Of a stretch of 64,000 nucleotides of DNA, positions 1-14,268 are shown piece by piece (within the stretch, counting starts at the first letter, position 1; each line of letters opens with the position of its first letter). The position numbers and the translations under genes were made by a program. Origin of the DNA: Castanea sativa (Eukaryota; Streptophyta; Magnoliopsida; Fagales; Fagaceae); contig NC_134013.1 in NCBI RefSeq assembly GCF_040712315.1, positions 79,056,001 through 79,120,000 on the forward strand, given 5' to 3'. A model generated the notes under the pieces. It was given only the letters and a program-made list of their open reading frames with translations. It was not told the origin of the DNA and made no database searches.

Positions 1-1463
1 GCTTTAATAAAACATATACATATAGTCCTATACTATAATTAAACATCGTGGTGTCAACTGATTATCATAACTTGAGGCGATGCAAGTCCAAGCAGAAACC
101 GACATTAGCAGCTTTCTATATATATATATATATATATATCTTTTTGGACTTCGTTTTAGGATATTTCATGTGCTACCCTAGTACTCTTGTTGTTGACCTC
201 TCTGGATATTTGGTTGCCTTGCGTTCGCCACATGGCACCATCATGTTTGCCAAGTCTTTACAGTCTGTCATTATCTTAGTCACACACACCCACCACCAAG
301 TGCTGTTAATTACACGCCGACTTGTTTAGTATTTGTGCCACGTCAGTTACTTGTTTAGTATGTGTGCCACGTTAGTTAAAATCATGAGTTCAAGACACGA
401 CTCTAATTAAATTATGAAATTGTGTTTTTACCATTTCAAGTTTATAAAACACGATTTTCAAGTGTTGTGTGCGGTGCGTGCACTTCACGGTGTGCAACGA
501 TTTCCTTTAAAAAACCCATGTACGTGTAAACCTTAACTTGCAAGTCTAGGACCATGTTGGGCTCATAATAGACTTGGTGCATCATGACCCATGACAAAGT
601 CTTTGCGTCTTCTTTTTCCACAATCTTGAACCAAATTTCTTAAGATCTTACGGTTTTAGGAGTCAAAACTAACATTCTTTAATAGCATTGAGTGCAACAA
701 GCTAACAACCAGTCAACCTGGTTTCATATCTAAAAGTACAATGAACAATTAATTTGATTCCTATAATCCCGTGATTGGTTGGCAATGGTAGTAGATTTAC
801 GCTTTTGGTGCAAGTGCACACACCGTGTTGAACAATTTATACCATCTGTCCATTTTATGCTAGACTAAACCCAGCAAGTTCAAGCAAGGTGCCTAAAAAT
901 TCTTTGGCTTGACAATTCAAAGCATAAAAGATTAGGCATATTTATCTCACTTGTTTGCTTCTTAAGCCCTCTATCACTTGCTTCAATAGTCTATTAGTCT
1001 CAATGAGTTTTGTCCTTTAGCTTTGAAGCAAACAGGTCATTGGAAGAAAAGCAAATTTCACATCATGCTGCTTTCGAAAAATGACTCATAATGTACAAAA
1101 GTTTCAATCACGGACAGGACAAAAATTTTGGGTACACAACAAGCTAAGGTAATTATGGGGCAGAAAAAACAAAAGGGGGTAAAACACTGCAGAATACAGA
1201 ATACAACATTAACAAATTTCATATGATCCTATTTTCTCCCAAAAATAGCCTAAAAGAAATCCCAATCATTAAAAACACCAGAGCTTGTTTTGCATAATTT
1301 ACAACTCATATTAAATGACCAAGCCCCTGAGACCAAAGAATGATAATACTAAAGCTAACTACCTGTACATTGCAATATACCATGGAGGCAAACTTTTTTT
1401 TTTTTTTCTTTTGCGCTAAGTAATTGACTGAGTGGAAGAGCCTCAAGACACAATTGTTGTCAA
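1..1463. other. intergenic, downstream of the MGDG synthase gene
   Basis: I see no gene here. The stretch holds a TA microsatellite (about 117-142), a 29-bp tandem duplication at about 320-377 (two units beginning ACTTGTTTAGT and containing GTGCCACG), and the presumed 3'UTR of the minus-strand MGDG synthase gene just left of 1464. Short open frames are AT-rich, lack recognisable motifs and look like chance. Confidence 0.6.
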
Positions 1464-4400
1464 TTAAATGAGGCTTGTGAATGAAGATGTTAACATGTAG
1501 GGGATATTCGCTAGAGGCCCTCGTTGGCAAGCGAGATCATGGATGTCCCTCACAATGTTGAAGACAGCCTCTGGTTGTGCTAATTTAAGTGCATTCTCTG
1601 ACATTATCTTGAGCTCATCTTTCTTGGTGCTGAACCATTCAGTCACTAGTCTTGCAGTTTCTTTAGGACTTCGGGTGAAGACACCGGCACCATTGTCTAC
1701 AACATAAGGTACATTGCCCTTTTCCTGAGCAAAGTGAAAAGGAAATTATTAGTAATGAGGATACAGCTAGAAAATAAAATTAGACATGTTATCTATCTCA
1801 ATTGCACAAGTGATGAGGTTGATGACTAACTTGTCCAGGAATGTAATCATTGAGAATAATAGGAAGCCCCCTGATCAATGCCTCTGCAATTGTACCAGGT
1901 CCAGCCTATGAAACATAGAAACCATAGAATCTAATTAGTAAGGGGCTTAGCAATAAGCGCGATATAAAAGCAAATAGATGGCAGGGATTTATTAACATAC
2001 TTTTGTTATAATGCAGTCACAAGCTCCCATCCACTTCTCCATTTGGGTCTCAAACCCTCTCACCTACATCAAAGAGGAACAAGCATTTAATCAATGCTCA
2101 AAATGAATGCATTGTCTTGATCCAAACAAGTTTGCGAAAGCCATTACCTTTACTGGGATTTTAAACTGCTCAGATTGAAGAGTAGTGGCTAGTGTTTTAT
2201 TACGGCCACATATAATAATTAATTGCCCAATTGGTTTTCCAAGATCATTATCAAAAAGTGATTCCCCAAGAGCCAATGCAGTTTTCTTAACAGGTCCCAT
2301 CCCTTCACCACCTCCCATTAGCAAAACTGCAGGCAACTCTGGGTCCATCTCAAGCTCTTCCCTCAATTGATCCTATACAAGACATAAAACAAAGAAAGTA
2401 AAAATCAGAAACTCCAGCCAGTAAAACATGCATACAGTTATAATCCCAAACAGGCATACACCTACCTTGGAAAGAGCCGCACGGGCAAAAGAAGGCCGGA
2501 TGGGCAAGCCAAAAACACAAGTTTGAGACTCCTCAAGGCCATCAAGTAACGCTCTCTTGGCTACCTCCTCTGATGGGCAATAGCACCGATTAACCCCAGG
2601 GTGAAACCTGGATGCAGTTTCAAAGTTAGAATGCAATGCAAAGTGAACTATGATCAATGGGCAGCAAATATAAATGTAGTCTCAAAAGGGTTTGTTAACT
2701 AACCATGTAGGATGGCAAGAATTTAGGTCAGTGATGACAGTGACAAAAACCACTTTCTTCTGGAGGCCTTGCCATTTAAGAACCCACAAAGGAATATGTT
2801 GCATTAAAGGATGCACACTGATGATGATGTCTGGCTTGTACTCCATTAGCCCAGCCTCCACCTCTCTTCAATCACACAATATAGCAAAAATTAGAAAAAC
2901 TAATTGGACTAAAAATATAATATGCAAATTGATAATATTGTACACCTAAAAAGTTATAATCATGTTCTCCAACTAAGGGAAATAATTCATCTTGGAGTAA
3001 AAAGTAAGCAACTATGTCCTCAATAATTCAACTTCTACCCAATCGATCAATCAGCAAGTGGGTGATAAAGAGCCATCATTATGATGAGAGCAACAACATG
3101 CACATAAGTGACAGTAATAAAACTCTGTCATTAACTAATAATATATATAAAAGTAGGGTCAAACTTTTGTTTGACTATGGGAACCAAACAATAGTCTCAT
3201 GTCATAAAGTATAAAGAAATCTAATGGAAACTACAATCCACTTGAAAGCAATAAATTATTTATCATGTACTATAGTATCTGTAGGTAACAATGAGAATGA
3301 AAAGTAAAAGGGTTAAGAAGATCCAAGTACTTGGCATAGTAGGCAGCAATGGCAGCAAGATAGAAGCTGTGTATCCATCGAGGAGAGGTACCGTGGAAAG
3401 CAACCTTCCATAACTGTACATGTTTCACCATGAACTTGTATGATCTCTCCATGTCATTTAATGGCCAACCGGTGTATTCTTTCCATACATCTTTCACAAA
3501 TATCTAAAATCAGAAGATACCAACAGTCAGGGGAGGCTTCACATGATATGAGTTCATGGCTCAGAACACTAGCACAGATTTTAAATTTGACCCAATTGGA
3601 AAGTTCATTAGCAATAAAAAGGAAATTAAACAAGTAAAAATAGAAAATTTCCACTTTCAGCATAACAATTAAAACAGCAAAGGAAAAAGTCGCTAAAATT
3701 GGAGAAAATCCCAAGATCATGAATTAGTAAAGCTGATAAGTAGAAGAATTAGAACAAGATGAGATCATCAAGCTCACCTTTAAAAAAAAAATGGAAAACT
3801 CAGGAAAAAATTGGATCATGAAAACAGTGAATCTGAATTGAAAATCTTGAAGGTTAAAAGAACAGTAAAGGTTCTTGATTTGACAAACAATGAGAAAGAG
3901 AGAGGCAGAAAACTCCAAGAAGAATAAAAGCTACATGATGGACAAAATTTTAGATGATCTCTATGTACCAAAAAGAAAATAATATTTAAGGAGGAAAAAT
4001 ACCTGGCTCCTGAACAATTTTACTTTTTAGAGAAGAACAGAACACATAAAAACAAGAAAGTCCAATAAGAACAGAAAGGCAAGCTATTCACATGTTCTGC
4101 ATAAAACATTTCTTTCTTCCACGAAAAGAAACTTAATACTTCCAAATGAGACCATCAGATCAACAAGGACAAGTAATTCAAGGAAAGAGCTGTAATTAAC
4201 CACAAATTTTTTAACCTAAAAAAAAAAATAAAGCAAATTGAACCAAATCCATGAAAACCCAGATGAGATTCAAGCTAAATTACCCTATACTCATCGCCAA
4301 ACTCAATCTGAAAGGCGTCTCTGATGGCCTCTGCAGAGGCTCTGTGTCCTCCACCTGTGTCACTCATGAGAATCAGCACGTTCTTGGTCCTCTCTGCTCC

Positions 4401-4565
4401 AATTTGCACCAGCTCCATGGTGCTATCCTCGTCATAATCGTAGTCAGTCTCGTTCGAGCACCTCCTCTGGTTTTGGTTGCTTTTGCTGCCATGGTAGTAC
4501 CCTCCAACCTTCTGGAACACCTTCTCTGTTATCGACTTCCTCGGGGTCGCCACGGAGATCACCAT
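1464..4565 (-). CDS. MGD2/MGD3-like: monogalactosyldiacylglycerol synthase, type B (MGD2/MGD3-like), 8 exons
   Basis: Glycosyltransferase family 28 enzyme that moves galactose from UDP-galactose to diacylglycerol, giving the plastid lipid MGDG. Exons, read right to left: 4565-4284, 3503-3331, 2865-2704, 2607-2466, 2372-2148, 2063-2001, 1905-1831, 1724-1464. All junctions are GT-AG and keep frame, giving 460 aa, close to known type-B enzymes. Visible motifs are [12 protein letters not shown] (residues 67-78, acceptor side), LLMGGGEG (270-277) and [10 protein letters not shown] (349-358, donor-nucleotide loop). The start is set at the methionine of MVISVATPR, as in the family; an in-frame ATG lies 8 codons upstream. 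There is no long plastid transit peptide, which separates type B (outer envelope, phosphate-starvation-responsive in Arabidopsis) from MGD1. A weak TATA-like sequence lies near 4749-4756. The gene looks intact. Confidence 0.95.
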
Positions 4566-4599
4566 GTTCGTAGAAATCCCCCCAATCAAACCCCAGATA

Positions 4600-6560
4600 A
4601 AAATCTGCCAACTTTAACGAAAACCCAGTTGAACCTAACGGTCAAACTCCCTTTCCCGCCACGGGGAATGGGAATTTTTCCGGCAGAGAAAAACAGAGCA
4701 AAAACAGAGTCTGATGCAGAGAAAGAAGGAAAAAAGAGTTCGATTTTTGATATAAGTACAACAACTCAAATAACGAAATGTGTCTATGTTTTTCAGTTTT
4801 TGTAAGTGTGTGTGTGTGTGTTTGTAGAATAGAGAAGGGTGTTATTGGTTTTTAAGGTTAAAGATGTTCCAAGTTGGCAAAGTTTTGGTGCTGTTTGGCT
4901 TAATGATAGCGTAGATGCTAGAATTATGCTGGGAATTTTTATGGGAGAGACTAGAGAGGGAATTTTATGGCCGTCAGATCCGCATTTTTTTTTTCGAATG
5001 TTCTAATAGAAAGATTCGAATCTTTATACAATGTTTTAAGAAAAATTAGGAACAGAACACTGCTTTTGAATTTTTCACTCTTTAAACCCAAAACCATAAA
5101 AGTTTAGTAGCCTTATCACGCGCAAAGAAAGCGAGTGCAATGAGATTTTTTTTTTTGTGATCTTATTTTGTAAAAAGAAATTGTATTTTTTTATTTTATA
5201 TATATAATTTTTATTTTACAAATTTAATTGATAAGTGGATAAAATAATTTAAAAATTAATAGAAAAGTTGTATTATTTTTTAGGTAATATTTTAATAGAA
5301 GTTAGAGTTACATTTTTACTATAATGCTTTTTAGTTTTATCTCTACTTAAATATAAACATAAGGATATAAAAATATTTTTTAATTAAAAAATAAGTAATT
5401 CAAACAGAAAAAATTTCTTAAATAATAATATAAATTATGACTTTTGCTTTTGATAGTCACGTAGTTTTGCCTATTTGCGTTTGAGTATAAAGACAAAATT
5501 GGTAGGTAGGCTTTGAGGCAAAGACTAGTTTACCCTTCTTGGAAGTTATGGGTCGTTGATTTGCTGTTAAGGACAGCAAGAGTAACAAGTCCTGAAGTAC
5601 CCATGTTTAATTTTTTTTTTTTAGTAATTATTAAGCGCTCGGGTACGGTGATATAGTGCTCATTCTTTTTACATTTACGTTAAAGTGCATAAGTTAGTTT
5701 ATGATGAGATTTGTCATGAATTTAAGAGGAAGAAGTATATCGTGTCATTGTACATTAGAAACACCCGATAACTTTCCTTTATTTGTACCAAACTATTTTG
5801 CTTTCCCTAATTTTTGCTTTCTAAAGATAGGATTAGAATTTTGAACCCTTGTTGAAAAGAAAACCAGTCATTATTGAAGGTAACATGATTAGGCATATTC
5901 ATGGATTATGCCTCTGTTACACTTTTTCTGTTGCCTTGTTTATAGAAGATGGTCACTTCCCCTTTTTTCACATTCTTTGCATTTATAGGTTCTCATAGGA
6001 GTTGATGTGGTTTTTTTTTTTTTTAATTTTTAATTTATTTTTAGAAATGTTATATCCACAATATTTTTATAACACTTCTACAATAAATCATAAATGATAA
6101 ATTATTACAAATTGTTATTGTTATAAACTTTTAAAGTTTGGACTAAAAATAAAATTGTTTGGGTTTCTTCTTAATAGTGGCATTTGATTTCATTTTAATT
6201 GAATTTAGAGAATGAAAATATAACAATTAAAACATTCATAAGAATAAATTGTTAGACGGCCAATTCAAAAAATGATTTGTCTACAAAAAAATAAAATATG
6301 TTAATTTGAATAAAATCATAACAATTCAATTTTTAATTCAGATCGTAACGATTCAATTTAAAACCAAATCTTTTTTTTTTTTTTTTGAGAAACAATTTTA
6401 ATCCAAATGTAATGGGTCATTTGTTGATTAGATTCCTGTATGACCAAACCATAAGAAGATTAATTTAAAATCCTCCTCCGCCTCCCCCTCCCCCCCCCCC
6501 CCCTCTTTTTTAGGCTACGTACATTTTAGGAACAAGTTCAATACAAATACATTGCTAGTT
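4600..6560. other. intergenic and upstream region of the MGDG synthase gene
   Basis: No gene is recognised. The first 250 bases hold the presumed 5'UTR and promoter of the minus-strand MGDG synthase gene, with a TG microsatellite near 4805-4821. The rest is AT-rich with poly-T and poly-C runs. At 6040-6110 there is a half-copy of a MITE-like sequence (CCACAATATTTTTATAAC) resembling the terminal parts of the element at 40095-40267. Confidence 0.5.
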
Positions 6561-6743
6561 GAGTAATGCTATAAACACAAATTATTTTATAACATTTTTA
6601 CAAATTGATGTTCTAGCTAATTTCTTGTTGGTTTTCATTTAGACCCACCATTAACATCACTTTCTCATTTACTAATAATCACTCACCACATTAAAAGTTT
6701 GTAAAATTTGTTTATAAAATAATTTGTATTTCTAACATTACTC
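6561..6743. mobile_element. MITE with about 44-bp terminal inverted repeats
   Basis: The left end (GAGTAATGCTATAAACAC...) and the reverse complement of the right end (GAGTAATGTTAGAAATAC...) match over about 44 bases, including the shared core CAAATTATTTTATAA. The element is about 183 bp and has no coding capacity. I could not define a target-site duplication with confidence. The superfamily is not determined. Confidence 0.75.
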
Positions 6744-9192
<2,449 letters not shown>

Positions 9193-9203
9193 CTATGTGA
9201 GAT

Positions 9204-10044
9204 CAAGAGTGGCCCAACAAAATTTGGGGCCTAAGGCAAAAAATTATGTGGAGCCTTTAATATATAAATATTAATTAAAAAATTATTTAATACTAATTAA
9301 ATCAAGGTAATTTTGATACATTAAATACATAATTTGATAAATAATCCCAACCAAACTAATGTTAATTTCATATTGAGAATTGAATATCAAAATTGAATTA
9401 TAAATATTAATAAAAAGAAATAAAAATATATTACGATTAAAAAAAGATACTTTATTTTGGATATATGACGATACATAGTTAAGTAAAGTTGTAATCTAAT
9501 TTTTATTTTTATATGTTGTTTTTAAGAGAGAGAAAGAGAGATAGATATTATTTGGTGTATGGCTTTGTAGGACATCAGTTTACAAAAATTAAAGTCTCAA
9601 ACTATTAGGAGAGATTAATCTATTATTGATGATTTAACACATTTGCAATATCTTTTTGAAACATTTTAAGATTTCAATTGGATTAAGGTTCTATTGGTCT
9701 CATACTTTGAGAGTCTTAATAGAAATGAAAAAGAAAAATGTGCTAATTAAAAGCATTATAAAATGGTCAAAATATAATGTGACATTGACTCTCATTAATG
9801 AATTTCATCAATTTAATTAACGAATGTGTATATCAATTTTTGTAATTAATAACATGACAATTTGTAAACCAATAGTAAAATTAGTAATATACTTAACATC
9901 ACTAATAAAGAAATATATATAACCTTTAAAATATATATATAATTTTAAAAAAATTTGGGCCTTTAACCATGGGAAGTGGGGCCTTTTTTCCTAAAAGAAA
10001 ATTTGTTTTTTGGTGGAGCCTTAGGCCTAGGCCTTGGGTCAACC
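9204..10044. mobile_element. non-autonomous DNA transposon-like insertion with 11-bp flanking repeats
   Basis: The insertion is bracketed by identical 11-bp direct repeats CTATGTGAGAT at 9193-9203 and 10045-10055. Its ends carry partly matching inverted sequences rich in GGGGCCTAAGGC (left) and GCCTTAGGCC (right). The interior is AT-rich with no coding region. A duplication of 9-11 bp is typical of Mutator-like elements, so a MULE-derived MITE is the best guess, but the inverted repeats are weak. Confidence 0.6.
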
Positions 10045-10055
10045 CTATGTGAGAT

Positions 10056-10351
10056 GTAGGAAAGTATGATGGATTGTGATATGATTTAAAAGTAGATGGA
10101 AAGTGAGTTGCTTAGAACAATTGATAACAGGTTAGACACCTTTGCAAAGAACACATAGTTCTCAAAGAAAACCTCTCACACTTATTTCAATCAACATTCA
10201 AAAACTAATTGCAAAGTAACTTCAATGTACTTATACTAGCTATTTGGCATTGGTAGCCTTGTAGATGGATAACAAATGTCTAAATCCTATTTGGTCAATG
10301 CTTATGCAATCATCTAGCAAAGTTACTAATTTTTTGTTGTTGTTGAGAATA
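10056..10351. other. short unannotated spacer left of the Tat element
   Basis: This is low-complexity sequence between the 841-bp insertion and the target duplication of the Ty3/gypsy element. It is continuous with the sequence that resumes at 20643, and no gene is seen. Confidence 0.5.
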
Positions 10352-10356
10352 CTAAG
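10352..10356. repeat. target-site duplication, left (CTAAG)
   Basis: The 5-bp CTAAG immediately left of the LTR is matched by CTAAG at 20638-20642. A perfect 5-bp duplication indicates integration as one unit, with no later recombination between different copies. Confidence 0.95.
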
Positions 10357-11013
10357 TGATGATGCAAAGAAAATTAGTAGGCTAGATGTTTCGGACTTGA
10401 AAGGACTACTTGCTCTTTTGATGGCCTGGAAAAGAAAGAAAAGCGATCAAAGGTGACCGGGGTTGCCGGCCAAGAACCCTCCGATGGCATAGTTAGTTTT
10501 CTCTCTATATTTTCGGAGTTCCAATTTTTTGGGAAATATAAAGCGTACATTTTTCTAGTCTGAATGGGTGTTTATATAGTGTCCTAGGAACAGTTATTGG
10601 GCTTGTAACCTCCCTTGGATTTGAGGAGGTGCGAGGGTTCAAGGATAACTTTCACAACCGTTTAGGAGTTATATTTTCTCATATAAGGGTCACCGGAAGT
10701 TATGCGTATGTTACGGAGTGGTGACATGTACTCAGGAATTCCGAAGTGTAAAGGGCTCATCCAGGGGTCCTCTTGTTGTATATACCTTGCTTCTAAAAGA
10801 GGTTGTTCCTCTTATGGACGAACCTCTTCAGGACGGGGTTGATAGCTTTCCTAGGACGAGTAGATGCGGTTGTGCCAAATTTGACTGAGGGTATGTTTTC
10901 ATCTATGGACGACCATGGACATTAGCCTCGTCCTGGTGCTTTCTTTTGGACGACTACTGGTGTGGATGACCATGGATGGTCCGGAGTATTTTATTTTTCT
11001 TCATTCCTCATCA
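10357..11013 (-). repeat. 3' LTR of the Tat element
   Basis: It starts TGATGATGCAAAG and ends CCTCATCA on the plus strand and aligns along its whole length with 19980-20637. It is rich in GGACGA/TCGTCC motifs. The bases just right of it (GTTGCCCCTTCGTCC) read on the minus strand as a weak polypurine tract, GGACGAAGGGGC. Confidence 0.96.
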
Positions 11014-11129
11014 GTTGCCCCTTCGTCCATGAGTCATTCAACATATCACTAAACTTCAGGACGGGTTTTCCAAGAACATTTATTATTATTATTTTATTTT
11101 CTATTTTATTTGTTTTTCAGACAGCGTAC

Positions 11130-11250
11130 CACGTGTCATGCTTTCATAGGTAATTGGTCACGTCGACTTACCTCCTCGAGGCAGATGCCACATGTCGCTT
11201 TCACATTGGTCTCGTCGTTGTGAATACCGAGACTTCTCTACCTATAAATA
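11130..11250 (+). promoter_or_regulatory. probable promoter of the antisense gene in the Tat element
   Basis: On the plus strand, outside the LTR, a G-box core CACGTG (11130-11135) is followed by TATAAATA at 11243-11250. The antisense ORF starts at 11423, leaving room for a 5'UTR of about 145 bases. The arrangement looks like an ordinary plant RNA polymerase II promoter independent of the LTR. This is inferred from motifs only. Confidence 0.55.
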
Positions 11251-11422
11251 GTGGTTTCCCTCTCGTGCCCCTCTCATTTTTTCAGATTTTCTATTTTGAT
11301 ACTTCTCGTCCGTCGCCTCGTCTAGGAGTGTTCTCAGTGTCCTTGGTATCTTTCTTCTAGAGCCAGGTATTCCCCTTACTCTCACTCTCAGGCTTTCCTT
11401 TTTAAGCTTTAGGACGTCTAAA

Positions 11423-12199
11423 ATGGCTACCTGTTTGTCTAGCGACAGTGTAGACAAGGCCATAGACGAGTATCATGATTCTTCTAGCTATAGCACTTCT
11501 AGTAACGATAGTAGTAGTAGTAGTGGCCACACAACGGAGGAATATACCTCTGGTGTTCCTGGAATTCCCGCTGAAACCTTACAAGAAAATCTTAGGACGA
11601 GGGCAGCCTCTGGAGCTGGTACCTCGACGAGCGTCCTGCCGTCCCCCCCTTTGGACGAAGAAGAAACTGTGTATAGTTGTGCTATAGAAATCCCTTCTAA
11701 GACGGACGAGAAGAGGTTAGACGCTCTTAGGAGTTGGTTCCAAATCTCAAACGATCTGAATCCTAGGTTAGCCGTCCGAGGGGAATGGTGTTGCCAACCC
11801 CGTTTTGGAATAGGTATTTACGAAGCTTATTTGATAGGGGGGCTTAGATTACCTTTAAATGCCTTCTCTAGAGAATTACTCACTAGGTTGGGCTTGGGAG
11901 TTTGTCAGTTTAACCCCAACGCGTGGAGACTTATTGTCTCTATGCAAGTCTTATGGAGGGAAGTATTTAATGGGAACCGTCCTATCACCATGGATGAGTT
12001 TCTGTACTGTTATAAACCCTCTGAGATAAGTCAATCTTTAGATTTTTATCAATTTACAGCTAGGGGCAATGACTGTAGGTTGATTAAGTCTTTGCCTTCG
12101 TCTGATAGAAACTGGAAGACAGAATTTTTCTTTGTCTCTGGTTTCTGGGCGGGGCATCCTATCAAGGTTGGTAGAGATGCATTTGCCCCTTATATTTAG
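11423..12199 (+). CDS. antisense ORF of the Tat element, 'putative gypsy-type transposon' (Transposase_28-like) protein, N-terminal part
   Basis: 258 aa on the strand opposite gag-pol. After a Ser/Asp/Glu-rich N-terminus (residues 1-70) it carries a folded-looking block at about residues 95-255, with PRFGIGIYEAYLIGGLRLPL, LGLGVCQFNPNAWRL and FFFVSGFWAG. This is the pattern of the Pfam family annotated as putative gypsy-type transposon protein (PF04195-like, by memory). Its role is unknown. The frame is closed by TAG at 12197-12199 with a second TAG nine bases on, then open sequence to a good splice donor (AAG|GTATGTT, exon end 12226). The stops may be secondary losses at tryptophan codons. 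Further exon-like blocks follow to 13671. Confidence 0.8.
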   Translation: MATCLSSDSVDKAIDEYHDSSSYSTSSNDSSSSSGHTTEEYTSGVPGIPAETLQENLRTRAASGAGTSTSVLPSPPLDEEETVYSCAIEIPSKTDEKRLDALRSWFQISNDLNPRLAVRGEWCCQPRFGIGIYEAYLIGGLRLPLNAFSRELLTRLGLGVCQFNPNAWRLIVSMQVLWREVFNGNRPITMDEFLYCYKPSEISQSLDFYQFTARGNDCRLIKSLPSSDRNWKTEFFFVSGFWAGHPIKVGRDAFAPYI

Positions 12200-12322
12200 G
12201 AGAATTAGGGAACCTTCGTCAAGAAGGTATGTTATGTTTTTCCTTCATTCTTTTTTTTATTTGTTTTGTTATATTTTATCTTTAGACAGTTGTCTAACCT
12301 TAATTTTCCTCTCTTTTCTCAG

Positions 12323-13671
12323 CTTTTAGACGTCCTTCTTTAAGTAAGTTTCACCGTGACCGCGTCCACAGAGCTCATCTACACCCCGAGAGGAATTTTC
12401 ACTCGTTGGTGACTCTTCGACGCTTGCACAAGTGGGGACTTGGCCCTAATCCATCTGCTGAAGCCCTTACGCACAAGCAAACTATCCGTAGACGTGAGTG
12501 CTTTTCTTACTGGAAATTTTGAATTTTTTTTTGAATTTTTTTTTATATACATACATATGTACATGTGTTTTTTAGGAATGACAACCATGAAAGAAAACAA
12601 AGGGAAGGAAGTGATTGACGAGACAACCAGACTTGAAGTTCAACCTCAGCCTCGTCATGCTGCTGGAGACAAAAGGAAAAACTTGTCCAAAAACTTGGAC
12701 TTGGGAAGCTTACCTAGTTGTCGGGGGAAGAAGACCAAGCATTAGTCGTCTAGGCTTGAAACTGCTAAGTCTGACCCTTCTTCCTCCTTGCCGTCCATCA
12801 CAGTTGTTGATATTGACTCGTCTACGCCCGTTGGCGTCACTTCGTCCAAAACCCATGCTCCTGCTTCATCCGAGCCTCCTCAAAGGATTTTTATGAACTT
12901 ACTGGAGAATGAGGATTTAGCCTGGGAATGATTTCAAGAGGTTGTAACAGGTGAGGACATGGTTGCGTGCTACGATATGTCTTTGAAGGAGTTTGAGCAT
13001 TCCGGTGTCCACGATCTTTTTAAGGTGAGCACCTTTGTCTCGTCTTGCTTTAGTAATGTTATCTATTATCATTTTTATCTCTTGAACCTTCTTGTCTTCT
13101 ATGAAGGCAATGTAAAAGTTCATAGCTGCGTCCAGGCAGGCCACGGAGATGGATAAGACGAGATTAAAGACAACTGCAGAACTTGGGCCAAAGTGGCGAA
13201 TAAGGCCAATGACGAGGTTAAGGGGTTGAATACTTTGGTAGGGGAGTTGAAATCTAATGCTGCTAAGAAGGACGATTTGACTTTCTTCAAAAGAAGAACA
13301 ATGAGCTGAGTTTCCTTTTCAAGAAGGCTAAAGACGATGTAGTGGAGGAGTTCAAAGCGTCCAAGGAGTTTACTGACCTGCTGGACACCAACTATGCAGC
13401 AGGGTTTGAAGATTTCAGAATGGATGCTATAGAAAACTTTCCTGGAGTTGACTTTAGCACTATTAAACTCAACCTTGGTGCTGCTACAAGTTCTCTCCTC
13501 CAAACAGGCTCAGACGATGTTAATATTGAGGATGATGCCACCACAAAGCCATGTCAGGACGACCCCAATGTTGATGCCCCCCTTCTTGAAGACGAAATTT
13601 TTAACTTAAGAGTGCTATTGTTGTTCTATTTTTCTTTTAGTTTGGTCCATTGTTTTTTGGACCCTTATTAA
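12323..13671 (+). pseudogene. downstream exon-like blocks of the antisense gene
   Basis: Coding-like blocks separated by GT-AG intron-like gaps. One block (about 12327-12491) reads RRPSLSKFHRDRVHRAHL and continues to a donor at GTGAGTG. A second starts after TTTTTTTAG near 12575 and holds MTTMKENKGKEVIDE, a charged Lys-rich region. A last block (about 13342-13600) reads EEFKASKEFTDLLDTNYAAG and ends in an acidic tail. The middle part has coiled-coil-like Lys/Glu spacing. Frame breaks show decay. The same block order is seen in the second element (58.3-60.8 kb), so this is a conserved multi-exon gene of the lineage rather than chance. Confidence 0.6.
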
Positions 13672-13692
13672 GACGTATTTGAGTACAATTAT

Positions 13693-13716
13693 CTCGTCCA
13701 GAGTGTTCTGGACGAG
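13693..13716. repeat. perfect hairpin, 10-bp arms, 4-nt loop
   Basis: CTCGTCCAGA is followed by GTGT and its exact reverse complement TCTGGACGAG. It sits just beyond the last antisense-gene block and could act as an RNA structure or terminator for either transcript. The function is unproven. Confidence 0.85.
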
Positions 13717-14164
13717 CTTATTAACAATTGTTTTTTAAGGCTTATTTTATAAGGGTTTTTGGACGGTGGTCGTCTATCCTCTTTAGACTAATGAATATTT
13801 ACTTTTATCCATTATTTATTGTATGGACGAGTTTATCCACTATTTTCACCATTAATGTCATTGGCTTTTAAACAGTCTGTGTTCTAAGTGTTGAATGGTC
13901 GTCCATGTAATTTTCTTATGGACGACCCACCTAAGCATGGACGTCTTTGTTAGCCAGTCAAATCTTTACAAGTGTAACTCGTCTTAGGACGACAATGATG
14001 ACTTCGCCAGTCTTTTACCTCGTCCTTTGGGCAATTATCACTCGTCTCCTTGCAAGACGCTTATAATGTTCTACTCGTCCTAAGACATTGAGGCGTCTTG
14101 GCTAGATGCTCGTCTTTGGAACTTTATGCTTTAACGTATGTCTTTTTCTTGTCTATCTACTTCT

Positions 14165-14268
14165 TAGACGAGTATGCCTTAGCTTTTTCTTTTTGCTTTA
14201 TCCTCATTTCGAGGAAAGCTTAGATGAGTATGCCTTAGCTTTTTTATCCTCATTTCGAGGAAAGTTTA
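14165..14268. repeat. tandem duplication, two units of about 55 bp
   Basis: Both units start CTTAGA(C/T)GAGTATGCC and end TCATTTCGAGGAAAG. They lie in the hypervariable region of the Tat element. Confidence 0.8.

Noticed and set aside
4251..4805. 184-aa plus-strand ORF
   Set aside because: It lies antisense over exon 1 and the 5'UTR of the MGDG synthase gene; no motif of its own.
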